Below, in pieces: positions 1 to 12,900 of a stretch of DNA of 64,000 nt. Both the position numbers and the translations under genes were made by a program. The notes beneath the pieces are model-generated. The model had not been told where the DNA came from. It saw nothing but the letters and a program-made list of their open reading frames with translations, and made no database searches. The stretch comes from Diadema setosum (Eukaryota > Echinodermata > Echinoidea > Diadematoida > Diadematidae): the NCBI RefSeq assembly GCF_964275005.1, contig NC_092690.1, positions 6,363,336-6,427,335 on the forward strand, read 5' to 3'. Position 1 is the stretch's first letter, and the number at the start of each line of letters is the position of its first letter.

Positions 1-404
1 AACCTGCTAGGCTCGTTGCCTGTGTTGTCTGTTCCTGTCTATTTTGTTTTTTCGTTGTTGTGCTAGTCTTGTTTCCTTTTGTCGTCAAGTCAGTCTTTTC
101 CTCAGGAGTGGTCTTGTTGCTGTCCCAGTCTAGTTTCACGTTTGTTCACTTGTTTGTTACCTCGTTGTTGTTTTGTGTGTATCTTTTTTTTTTTGTCCGT
201 TTGTCTCTTAGTGGGCTTCCATATCTTTATCCATTTATTATTCAGGATGGTAAGTTTTACAAAATAACGTAAAATAATAAAGTTACTGAATTGCAACGAC
301 CGACCTTTCTTTCTAGTGGAAGTACCAAGATTACGTTCTGATTACATAGAGATAATAGACACTGGTTCTTGGTTTGTTTGTTTTTTTGCGACTGAATTTA
401 ACAG

Positions 405-476
405 GTATCTTTCAAACAACAACATATCATTCATCGAGCCAGGTGCATTCGATGGCTTAAGCAACGTTTGGTGGCT
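405..476 (+). CDS. LRR exon a of the type C LGR
   Basis: This 72-nt exon follows a pyrimidine-rich tract and AACAG, and ends at GTAAGT. Read from its second base it encodes YLSNNNISFIEPGAF and then DGLSNVWWL, a canonical LRR. It is the first exon of the gene seen in the window. Confidence 0.88.
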
Positions 477-3400
477 GTAAGTATCCTACATCAAGAGCGC
501 ATTACATCTCAGGTGGGCAGACAGATAGGTCGAGACTGTGACACGACATAATGCTCCGCCGGTAATTGCTCCATCGATAATTGCTCCACCGACAATTGCT
601 TCATTCAAATTTGCTCCGGAATTTTGCGAAGCATTTGTCCTAATTTTTGGAGCAATATTGTCGGGGGAACATATTATGTTATAGAACCAGTCGAATCTTC
701 GCCTTATATCCAATCATTTTTTTTTTCTCTCCTAAGCACAACCTATCTCAGGAATGACATCCTAAGCCCCCATCTCCTTAGGAAGGCAACCATGGCTGCC
801 ATGGCGATCTGTGACAATTTAACAAATCGTGGCGCGATCGCTGTCCGTCTCCATTTCTGGCCTCCGAGGCGATTACACTACGGTTTCTCTACGCTCAACC
901 TGCCCTGTAGGCGATATTGCCACGATAATGCTACGACGTTGCCACGTTTTTACCGCTTTTTCCAAGCCGACGAAACGCCCTGCTTTTGCGATCAAGGCGA
1001 TTGTATTGCGATATTCGCACGCTTATTAAGACGTCGCTACAACAGTGATACGATCGGAGCGACAGTGATAAAGGAGTGAACGAGGTTTAACTTTGTTGAT
1101 CTATTTGACCCATAATAGATGAAAAACGCAGAAAAAAAATTCAATACTCAACATGTGACCCCGCATCACACCCCCCCCCCCCAAAAAAAAAAAAAAAGTC
1201 GCAAGACATTGATGTTTTAGTTGAGGCAGATTCTGAAAGAGCAGACTTTAAGCTTTAAAATGATGTAAAAACCCAGCTCAAATGGATATTCCTAACTATA
1301 ATTTGAAAGAAACCAGACACTCTGGAAAAGTGTCAACTGAGAAAAGAGGCTTTGAAGTACAACATCTATTCAAACAATCTTTACCAAGTCGTGCCAGCTG
1401 TGTGATGAATATTACACAAAAAAAATCAGGACGTAAACCATCGAAAAAAGAACAATCAAGGGATTATCAGATTAAGCTGAAATTAAGCACGCTTTATTAC
1501 CAACCTATGTCCATGATTACTGTCAAATTTCAAAGCAGTTGCATTAACCTTTTTAAAGTTATTAGAGTTGAAAGTAAAGAATGTGCAAAGGGTTTTTAAG
1601 AAATGGAAAGGGGACTCTTCTTACAGTGCTCTACAAAAAGCGCTCAATAAAAACTGTTAAAAAAACAATTTTCTGTCTGTTTATTGATCCCAAACTTGAG
1701 CACAATAAAGAACAAGATTTGGTCTTTCAGAAAAAAATGAAAAACTCAAAACTAGCTAGGTTGACCTATTTCACTTTTAATTTTCAGTCCTAGCACAAAA
1801 TCAACGCGGGCGACTTTTTTGTTTTGTTTTGTGATGCACCGTTACATGTAGATATGTTTGGATATGTGTAGGCCTACCTAATAATATGTACATGAACTTG
1901 GCATACATCAAGAGTTTGTTTGGAAAAAACAAACAAACAAACAGATAAGTCCATTTTTTAAAGAAAATCAATTTATTTCGCTGTGATTTAAGTAATGGTA
2001 GTTGCAATGTGACGATGAAATCAGCTTGTAGTAAAATGAAACATGCTGTAACTCGCGTTATTTTAGTCTAAAATAAGGGTGTCAGTTGTTGCAATACCTG
2101 AGAAACGCCAACCGTCTTGTTTGCAAACACCGATAAGTCCAGTCGTTGTAAATATAAAAGGCGATGTCAAGACGGTGTCAGGCAGTTTCAAGATGTCTAC
2201 CTCCTTGCTACACAGTGTTACGCATACTATTTATGCACCCACTAGGACGAGATACAATTGTACGAACTTCGCAGTAATCGCATACAGGCCGACGTGGCTA
2301 TTATGTGCTGATCTAAACATGGAATTTTAACACGACCGGAGAGGCTACTCACCTTTTGTCTAACGCGGAGCGAAACCTAAAAGCAAGAAAGGAAATACAT
2401 GAAGAGTTTGTTCGCCAAAACCGATAAGTCTCTATATGTGACCCTGCACCACAAAACAAACAAAAAGTCGCCAGACATAGATTTTTAGGTAAGGGCATAT
2501 TCTAAAAGAGCAGACTCTAAGCTATAAAATGATATATAACTCAATTCAAATGGACTCTCCGAACCTATCTAAATGTTGGAAAGAAAGCACACACTCTGGA
2601 AAAGTGTGAACTGAGAAAAGAGGCGCTGAAGTAAAAATTCTATTCAAGCGCTTAATCTTTTCCAAGCCACGCCAGCTGTGCGATGAATGGGACAACAAAC
2701 AGGATGTTAACCACTAGAGCGATAACAATGAAGTAATTATCAGATTAAGCTTAAATTAGGCATGCCTTATTAACATATTTTGTCCATGATTAATGACAAC
2801 TTTCAAAGCAGTAACATCCTTTCAAAAGTTATTCGAGTTGAAAGTGAAGAATGTGTACAGGATTTTTAAGAAATGAAAAGTGGACTCTCTTAGAAACATC
2901 TAATCACACTGTTCTACAATAAAGTGTTTGAGAAAAACTGCTAAAAACACAGTTTCCTGTTTGTTTTATGATCCCAAACTTTAACATAATGTAGAAGGAG
3001 ACTTGCTCTTTTAGAACATACAGAAAGCTCAAGATTGGCTGGGTTGACCCATTTCACCTATTTTCAGTCCTCACACAAATTCACTGCGTGCCAATTTCTG
3101 TTCGTTTTGTGATGCAGGGTCACATATACATATAAAGGTAGATTTTTGAAGTTCTGGTCAAAAGAAGCAAAAGTTTTCTTATTGTTCTCTTTATTTTCCT
3201 TGACCTTTAACCGCAAATATCTTCATTTGGCAAATATGGACTTATCAGTTTTTGCGAACAAACTCTTCATATCGTTATTATGGCATGGTAGTTTCCGATA
3301 AATTTGAAATGTGTCTTGCTCCCTGACCATTATTTGTCCCAAATTTCAGGAGCATTGTTAAGAAGAAAAGGAAGATGAGAAAGCAGTGTGGTCCGCAATG

Positions 3401-6400
3401 ATATGTCCTGATTCGTTGGCATAATATGATGTTAACGTGGCAACGCAGTTTTTGATACATAAAAAATACCTTGGGCATTTTGCTTGAAAAACTAGGCTGT
3501 AACGTTCGATCCATGATACTTTCCCCATCTAATCCAGTCGACACATTAATCTGTTGACATGGCAGCGTAATTTCTGACACATTAAAAATGTGTCTTACGC
3601 ATCTTCATGCAAGGTTCAGTTCTCTGTGCCAAATTTCATGGGGCATTGTTCGAAAACTAAGATGGTAGCTCGATCCACAATATTGTTTTTTTTTTTTTTT
3701 GCTTTTTTTTTTTTTTGCTTTTGCAACTAACCGAATGACAGCCAGCAGTCACGGTGGACTATCGGCAAATCGCAAATTACAATGAGGAGTAAAAAATGTC
3801 ACATCTTTGTTTATGTGTAGACTTCTGTAAATGTAACCGCCTACTACCCAGGTAACCGAAGTTCGTAACTGATCTTAACATTATCCGTGTGCTACGCCAA
3901 TATGGTTAAAAAAGAAATCGCTTTAAAGATTTTGAAGAAAATGGCCTTATCGTCTTCTGTGAACAAACTCTTTATAGCGGATATACCCCTACATACCCAG
4001 ACACACACACACACACACACACGAGCGCACACACATATTTATCTATACATGTAAAGACCGTTTTACTTCGTATGTCCTCGTATTGTAAACAACATTACAG
4101 TTAACTTCTGTATTATTTCTCTCAAAAGGATTCTCAGAAACAACAGTATAAGCGCCATTGAGGGAAGTACATTCCATGGTCTCGACACTCTTTTTTATTT
4201 GTAAGTATGGAAAACATATCATATTCATGTAAACATATCATATTCATGTACATGTAGTTCGTATGCTTTTAGCATACGAACGAGTCTTTTGATCAGGTAA
4301 TCAGCGTCACAGTTATACGTGTCTCCTAACTTATTCTTGATAATGACAAGTACTGTCAAACGCCTCATATTCTAAATACATTTGACCGTACAGCATAACA
4401 CGTTGACACTGACTTTTAAAAAGGTGAACGGGGCACAAACAGGATGTATTTTGTTCCCAATTCAAAGTGTTAATATCAGTGTAAAGCATCTTCAAAAGAA
4501 GGAAGACCAAATATTAATATTTGTTCTCGACGTGAAAAAGCTGGCCTGTTCGGTATGGATATTTCTTCTCTTTTCCGTTGAATTTTATATGGAAAACCAA
4601 ATCCCATTAACTCATAGGTAATTCTCTTAGCCCTGTACATCAGTGAAATATTATCCAGTTTTTGCTAACATTGTTGTTTATCAAGGAATTAACCACCAAC
4701 GAATGATGTTTAAACGTCTATCAGTAATCACCATAATTGCATGTACTATTTTCAATGGTAAAGAGTTATATTTTGAGTTTTAACACGGAGACACAGTATA
4801 CATTTGATTTGAACCTTTTAACTCACTTTATAAATCCTATTGCTCCATTAAAAAATTTCAAAACAGTAAAATTATTGAAGTGTGTCTGATAATTCCAGGA
4901 GCTATATACAGTGTTAAAACATATCAGTGTTTGTCATTTATGTGTGGGTGTTGCATTGTTTGTTTATTTGTTTTTTGTTGTTTTTTTTTTCCCCTTCTGC
5001 GATTGTTATTTACTTAGGGATCTTTCTTACAACAACCTTCGGATCATTAACAACCGTTCGTTTGAAGTTCTGGACGGCTTAACAGACTTGTAAGTAGATT
5101 TTAAAAAAAGATCGATTTTATTTACAATATCAATAATTGAATCAGGATCGCGGCACCAATTATATTAACACTAAAAGATAATAAGACAATTATGATTGAC
5201 TCTCATTCTTCAAAATGGTATAAACCTAAATTTGTCTATATTTCAAAATACTTTCAAATACGCACGGAATAATTAGTACAATCCTATCCATTGATATATA
5301 TCCATGACACTGCAGTCATAATGAAATTTGTGTGTGCTGTTTTTCGCTGCTTTATTCTTCAACAGAGACTTAAGTCACAATGATATCATCGAAATAATGG
5401 TGGACGCATTTGCTGGTTTAGAACAGTTGGTGGCACTGTAAGTATATATTGAAAACACACACTTAAGTTGGCTAGAGATGTTTACATATCTGTTGCCGTT
5501 ATTGATCGATATTTCCTAAAAAAAAAAAAATGATGGAACTGTCAGGAGAGAGTTTTCTTAATTTGTCTGTCCTGGAAACAAATTAATTTTGTATGGTCGC
5601 AACTGATTTGTAAGATTTGTAAGATCGAGACTATTTTAGATCCATAATTTACAATTCAAGGGAATATTGTGTATTCTTGTCTTCTTCCTCTTTCTTCATC
5701 AATCTTCCGAGGATCGCTGTCCGTAGTTCTAATTGGTTACCTCTTTATCACGCTATCATAGTCTTGTTTCCTGTCGTCAAGTCAGTCTTCTTTTTTTTTC
5801 TACAAGTAATCCTTTTGCTGTTTCTGGTCTCGTGCTATTGTTTGTTTGTTGTTGTTGTTAATTATTTGTGTGTAACTGTTTGTCCGTCTGTCTATCGGGG
5901 GGCTCCAGAGCCTTTTGTGCCGCTTAGTTGCTGTTTTCAATCAATCTTGGCATTATTTTTTTTTTATCCAACAGGGGTCCACACTCTACAAGCTCTGTCT
6001 TTTTGTTTTATAGTGGGTCCCTTTATTTTTATCACACAATGCACACTGACAATTATTTCACGTCTGTTACTTCAGCAACAATAGCAATGTATCTGTACTG
6101 TAAGTTTTCCATTATTGTTTTCTTTGGATAAATTCACATGAAATATCTTTGTCTCTAAAGAAAGTGAGATTTATATGAAGGCTATTTATTTTACTGTCAA
6201 AAACAAAACAAAAACGAAATAAATTTGAACTAAACCAAACTGCTACCCTACATTTTTTCACAAATGTGTCGGGGGAAAAGAAACCAAGGGGGATCGAAAC
6301 TCTGACATACTGCTTTTCTGGGCAGTGACATTACAACAATGCATCCCTGGTTTTCCGGCGGTGAGACGATGAGCTTGGAACAAGACATCTTAATACCCAA

Positions 6401-6873
6401 GCCACGAAATTACGTTATATGTGGAAGATATCTCCGACACCGTATAACGTACAAGAATTCAACAAGATTCTGTGATCATGTGATAAGGATAGAAGAATAA
6501 GCAAAAAAAAAAAAGGATGCAATTGCATTGATTGAAATAACTGATTAAGAGTGTCACTTTCATAATTAAACTGCTGATTTCCCCAAACTGCAGTACCTTA
6601 CCCATATGATTCACTGCAAAGGTGGTGGGGCGTTCTTTTGCAGCTGGACACTAGTCTACAGTTAAAATTTTTTTTTATATATATATATAATTATAATTAT
6701 GCGGGTAATTCATCTTGTAATGAAAGAAAAAACTACAGGAGGCTACTATTAACAAAGTTATGATCGACGTTAGATACATGCGTGGTAGGGTATTGGTACG
6801 CCCCTCTTTTGGATTAAACCTTTAAATACTTCAACATTTCGGTAAACAAATATATATATATATATATATATTC

Positions 6874-6922
<49 letters not shown>

Positions 6923-6943
6923 TATATATACATATATGTAGAT

Positions 6944-6989
<46 letters not shown>

Positions 6990-9900
6990 GCGTGTCCCAG
7001 AAAAAACGAAACCGAGTTTCATTGCAATTCTTTGCGATCATAATCACATATTTGCTTTATGAGTTGTACATGGATTGAAAGATACACTTCTCTTCTTTCA
7101 TTCGATGCACAACACGTTGTTCATAATTCATGCATGACTGAGTTAGAACAATAGACAGTGGTGTTACTAAAATTTCATTTGCACGAGCAAATGGCAACTT
7201 TGAATGAATTTTTCAGACTTTCCCAGCAATCTTTTGCAAAAGATAGAGTCATAGCTTTACTATCCATTCTTTTTCCTTTCATATGATATCCCATGGGTAA
7301 AAAATGATCAACGGCTGCTTGAGAAAACTTAATTTGAAAATATCCTTACATTTTACCCAGATAGATAGATGGTAAAAAAGGAGCAGTTAGCTTTCCCGAC
7401 TCCTGCCCGACTTGGCAGATAACAATGGCCTTCATGCTTCAATGAATTTCCACAAACATGAAGGGAGAGGGTAAAAGGGAATGTTACAGACGATTCGGTT
7501 GTGAATAGGGTCCTAAATTAGCATGTGATCATGAGCTTGCCTGACCATGCAGCTAACTACAGAGCAAAGGGTGTTCATCAGCGGAATGTTTGGGAAGGTA
7601 GGGTGGGAGTAACGGACCGAAAAAAAAAACCTTCCGAGCCCCCCCCCCCAAAAAAAAAAAAAAAAGACAACTTTCTGCCCTGCAGTTGCACCTTTGAAAT
7701 GTTAGAAGTGCAAGTTCAGTGATAAATAAAGTGATGTACCCTCTCTTTCTGCTTCGCCACCCCCTTCAAAAACTTCAAAACCCTGTCATTGATGAAGGAC
7801 TAACCACGCGTGAGTGAAATGTAGGGAGGAATGAAAACAGTTAATAAGTTTGAGGTATCATAAAAATGTGTATCATTGTTGTAATGTTGATTTCCCGTAG
7901 CCATTGGACTGCGTGCAGCCTGAGAATACTCGCGATATTAGTCTTCAATTATTATAAATAATGATGTCTCATAGCTTATTCTAGATAAATGACAACAAAG
8001 GGCTGTCCGTCTCATACAGCCTTCTCTGTAAATACCCCCCCCCCCCCCCCGAACAACATTCACTGTAGCACTGCGGTTGTTTTGTGTGAATTCAATAGTG
8101 CAGATGAGCCCATTGTCTAATGCTAAGACGGGAGAGCTGAATGCTTGTTTTTTCGCTTATTCGTAGAATTGGTAGAAATGAAGCATGCTTTCATACAGAT
8201 TTTTCTCAGGCATGCGTTATTCGTATTTGACGCGTAAGGTCTCATATGAAAGAAGAAAATATGAATATTTGGGTTATGAACTTTGTTTTTCGAAAACGTA
8301 ACGTTGTAAGTTTGAAAAATTCACTTAAAGTCACCATTTGCGTGTGCAAATGAAAATTTGATAGCACCACTTTTCATTGTTCCAACTCAGTCATGCATGA
8401 ACAATGAACTTTAAGTTGTACATCAAATGAAAGAAGAAGAGTTTATCTTTCCATTGATGTATATCTCATAGAGAAAATGTATGATTTCGATCGTAAAAAG
8501 TTGCACGGAAACCCGGTTTCGTTTTTTCTGGGACACGCTGTATAAAGGCAAAGGCCTGCATAAGCTCGACACACACACACACACATACACACAGTTAACC
8601 CTATAAATCCCAAGCTATTTTGACCCCTGCGAGCACAAGGGTGTGTGTGTGTGGGGGGGGGGGGGCTGCACACTGTACCCCATAACTTCTTTATTATATG
8701 ATGTATCACCGTCATAATATTATTTGACACGTCGGTAGAGCAACTCATACTCTACATGACGCAACATTTGAAATTTCTCGAGGGTCACCCACTGAGGCCA
8801 TCAAAAAAAAAAAAAATAAAAAAGATATACTGACGAAATATGCTGAAATCATGTTTCTTCTAATATTTCTTTATTCAGAGTGTATAATATTATGTTGTAT
8901 CTTATACCAATCATTTTTATATTTGCCACAAAGGAAATGCAAATCAACCTTCACTATGTGTTATGGTTGCAAAATTTCAGGTCAACACACGGGGGTGCTT
9001 TTCATTACAGTATGATTTGATTTTATTTGATTTTATTCATTTATTCGCTGTATTGCATCATTTACAATTCCTTTTTTTAATCGGGTAAAGTCCGTAGGAG
9101 TGGCAAATGAAAATATGATAAGGGGTACAATTAAATGTACCCCCCTTGGTTTTATAGGGTTAAAACATACAGACAACTGGTACGAGACATGGTTAACTAT
9201 AAGTATATGTGCAATCATCCCCTGAATTCATTTCACCTTACTCTGTCGTTAAAGGGTGTGTACAGTTCTGGTCGAGGTGAGGATACTATACAGTGTAGCT
9301 TTTAACGTTTTGCGAGATATACAGAAACCACTCTATTAGATGCCAAAGAGCATGCAATTCTAAGGGGTATCAAAAGTTTATTTGATGAAAATCGGTTTTG
9401 AAATGGGTGAGATATCCAAAAACAAGGTGGAACAAAGAGATCCTAACAAAAGGTCTGGCTTTTGCCTTTTATTATTATCACATTTTTTTGGATATCTCAC
9501 AAATTTTCATCAAATAAACGTTGAATCCTTCTTAAGATTATATGCACTTTCACATTTCATAAGGGGTTTCTCATTATCCCACATACGAATGTTCGAAGCA
9601 TTGAATCCCCACCTCAACCTGTCCTGTTCAGTCCCTTTAAAGCACAATTTTAATATTTCGCACCTACCGTTGTAGCCGACAATCACATTGCGCGAGTTCT
9701 TCTGACGACATCAAGTCAGCACTTACTATTCCAACCGATATCTCTATCGTTGTTCTTAGGGATCTCTCACACAACAAGATTCATACCATTATCAGTGGAG
9801 TGTTCCACGATTTGACCAGCCTCTATGCTTTGTAAGTACTGTACAACAAAATTATGTTCTGAGACTTTATCCGATATTTTCGATTCATTATGGTTATAGT

Positions 9901-12900
9901 CAAATCGTTAAGATTGAATCATGTTAATATGTCGTGGCAATAACGATGTTACTAATCACTTTTTTATCATACTGCTCGTCAAATTACTAGCAAATGTATC
10001 TGAAAGGACTGAAGGAAAAGAAAACGACCAGTACTGGGCGTACCATTTTAACCCAATGTTAATGCATGACGTTCTTTCGTGATTCCAATTCTATTTTAGT
10101 TGTTGACTTAAGTTTGATTTTTTTTTTCAAATCCATGAACAGTTACCTAGTCATACAGTGTAAATGTCTTGATGATCATTTTTTCTGTTAATTTTCACGC
10201 AGGAACCTGTCAATGAACGCAGTCCAGCTTCTTCAGTCGCGCACTTTCTCAAGTCAGACAATGCTAAAGTACCTGTAAGAGACGATACAATAATCCTTAC
10301 CATTGACAGCATTGATGCTACTCTAGATGTTATTGTTTGCTACTATCGTTAATATATATAATCATTGTCATGTAACAGTTATACAGGTTTGCCCTAATGG
10401 GCAGACCAGTCATGTTTTAGAGGGTTCAACTGATTCTTTCTTTTTTATTTTTAGGTAACTTACCACGCATGTTCAGTTTTTTGTTTTCTGTCTTTCCAAG
10501 TTATCAATTGATAAAAAGACACCTGGGAACATAAATAATCATGTGTTATTTACTTTGCAATTACTTTCATTATTTGTGTATACAATATAATCTCGATGTA
10601 AGTCCTTCTTTAAGATGGATGTTGCGTGTTGTTTTGTTTTTTTTTTTTCGTCACAGAGCATTGGATAATAATCCAATTACATACATTGAACCAGATGCAT
10701 TCATCAACCTCACTGAACTGGAATATTTGTAAGTAGAAAAAAAGACAAATGTTCTACCACTTCTGGGTTTTTTGTTGTTTTTTTTTTTTTGTTTTGTATT
10801 TGCAACTATTCAACGTTTGACTTTTATAGGTAAACTTGGATGGATTTGTATCCCTGCCTTGACAGTGTGTCTTTAAAAAAAAAAAAAACCTAAAACAAAA
10901 ACAAAAAACATAATTTAGCCAAGACCCTTACTTCTTCTTTCATTTCAAGAATTCAAAAGTGAAAATCAGGAGAAAACAAATAAGAAAAAGTGCATGTACA
11001 ACGTGAATTACAAAGCAATTCCGCCATAAAGTAGAATCGTGTCGTAGTATATAAGAGCGTACTCTTTGAAGTAATGCAGATAAATATTGCAATAATTGAT
11101 GGTCTTTCGTGTGCTTTTTTTTTCTCTCTCCTGTAAGGTTTCTAACAAATGTTAAACTGCACGTTGTTGACAGCAACACAGTGACACCGCTTAAGTCTTT
11201 GACAGCTGTGTAAGTATGCCGCGTTGTTTGTGTTTTGTTCTAAACGCTGGTTGGAGATCATTGAATGAAAATTGCCCCGCCCCTTGAAATGATATTGGTT
11301 AATGATACTATTGACGGATAATGATAACAATATTCATGACAATGATATTGATAACAATACAAGTAATGATAATAATTTGTGAATTTCGTGGGTGTTGAAC
11401 AAGTATAAGAACACATCACTGAAGTTTAAGGAAAATCGACAATCCACTTAAAAGTTTAAAGTTTTTATTAAACCCAATTTCCGTCATCTTTCTTGGGTAT
11501 AGGGCTACAACAATGTGGGATGTCACAAAAGAGGAACGATTTAAAGAAGATATAAAGAGATTTCAACCGAATTTCACATATTTTAATGAAACAAACGCAA
11601 ACAGAAGGAATCCCGTTTTGTTTGCTCAATTTTCCAGTAATAAATAATATTCATTCTGTTCAGTTTTTCTGTTTGCATTTGCTACATACTCAAAAAGCTG
11701 CATCACTTCGGTGATCCCTCGCATTTATCTCCAAGTTGAATTATCCTTCGGGTTTATGCAAGGTTCAAGTGTGTACGTGTGTGTCACACACAAACAAACT
11801 GCTATAGCTTCTGACAATTCCAGCATTGAGAATTTAGGGTTTCTGGGACGAACACTGAACTGGGGCTTTCTATAGCTCAGTCGTTAGAGCACCGGGCTAG
11901 AAATCCGGAGGTCTCGGGTTCGTATCCCGAAGGAATCCCATTTTCTTTGCTCAATTTTCCACTAATCTTTGAAAGTACACATTCCCTCATCTTATTACTG
12001 ACACATGTGAATGGTAATATTTTCCCCTGCATTCTTTAAAAAAGAAGCAACTCCAGCATTAGTGCTCTTTCATTAAGTCAGAAATACGAAAACCTCTTGA
12101 TTTCTCTTTATATTTTACTCAGATCATTAAAAACTGTCAAAACGTTTCTTAGAAGTCGCATTCTTTCAGCATGTTTGAATCTTCCATCTTTTGTTGCGGG
12201 TTACGATTAGGAATCTTATCTAGTAATGCCTAATGGGATATATGATGTAGCGTTACAGGTTATCAAGGAGTGGGAGTGAAAGTAAAAAGCGCTGCCCCAG
12301 AATGCGTGAGTCTGTTGTTTGTTGGTTCGTATGTTTGTATTTATGTGTATGTGTTTGTGTGTGTGGAGTGAAGTAGGTGTTATATTTCTCTATCTACGCT
12401 GTTACCTGTATACACGTTAAGGACATGTCTGCATTTGTTTGTTAATTCGTGCATTCATATGGCAATCAATGATACAAATTAATTTTCACTATTACTCATA
12501 CTAGATCGACTTCCGATACTCGCCTCTGCTGCCTTGTGGCAAATAGCACGAACTGCACTTCGACCGTCCCAACGAATCCTCTTGACACCTGCGGTAGTCT
12601 GTTTCCGAGTGTCGTATTAAGGGTGTTCGGATGGTTAATGGGATTGACCGCCCTCATTGGAAACTGCGTAGTATTGTACCTACGTCTCTTCCAAGCACAA
12701 GAAAGCAAGGTCCAGAATCGACTGATCGCAAGTCTTGCCCTGGCTGATTGTGTAATGGCGGTGTACATGTTGATCATAACATCAGCAGATTTGCGTTTTG
12801 CTTCAGATTATTTCCTGAATGCGCCGCTGTGGCGGAATTCAGGTCTCTGCCGTTTTGCAGGGTTTCTGGCATTTCTCTCAAGTGAGGCATCTGTGATAAG

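Noticed and set aside
6814-7047. Tyr/Ile repeat proteins at 6.8, 25.6, 41.3 and 44.1 kb
   Set aside because: They are translations of TA microsatellites.
11863-11940. Functional tRNA with anticodon AGA
   Set aside because: A serine tRNA needs a long variable arm; this one is short, and the acceptor stem is imperfect. The flank is repeated nearby, as for a SINE.
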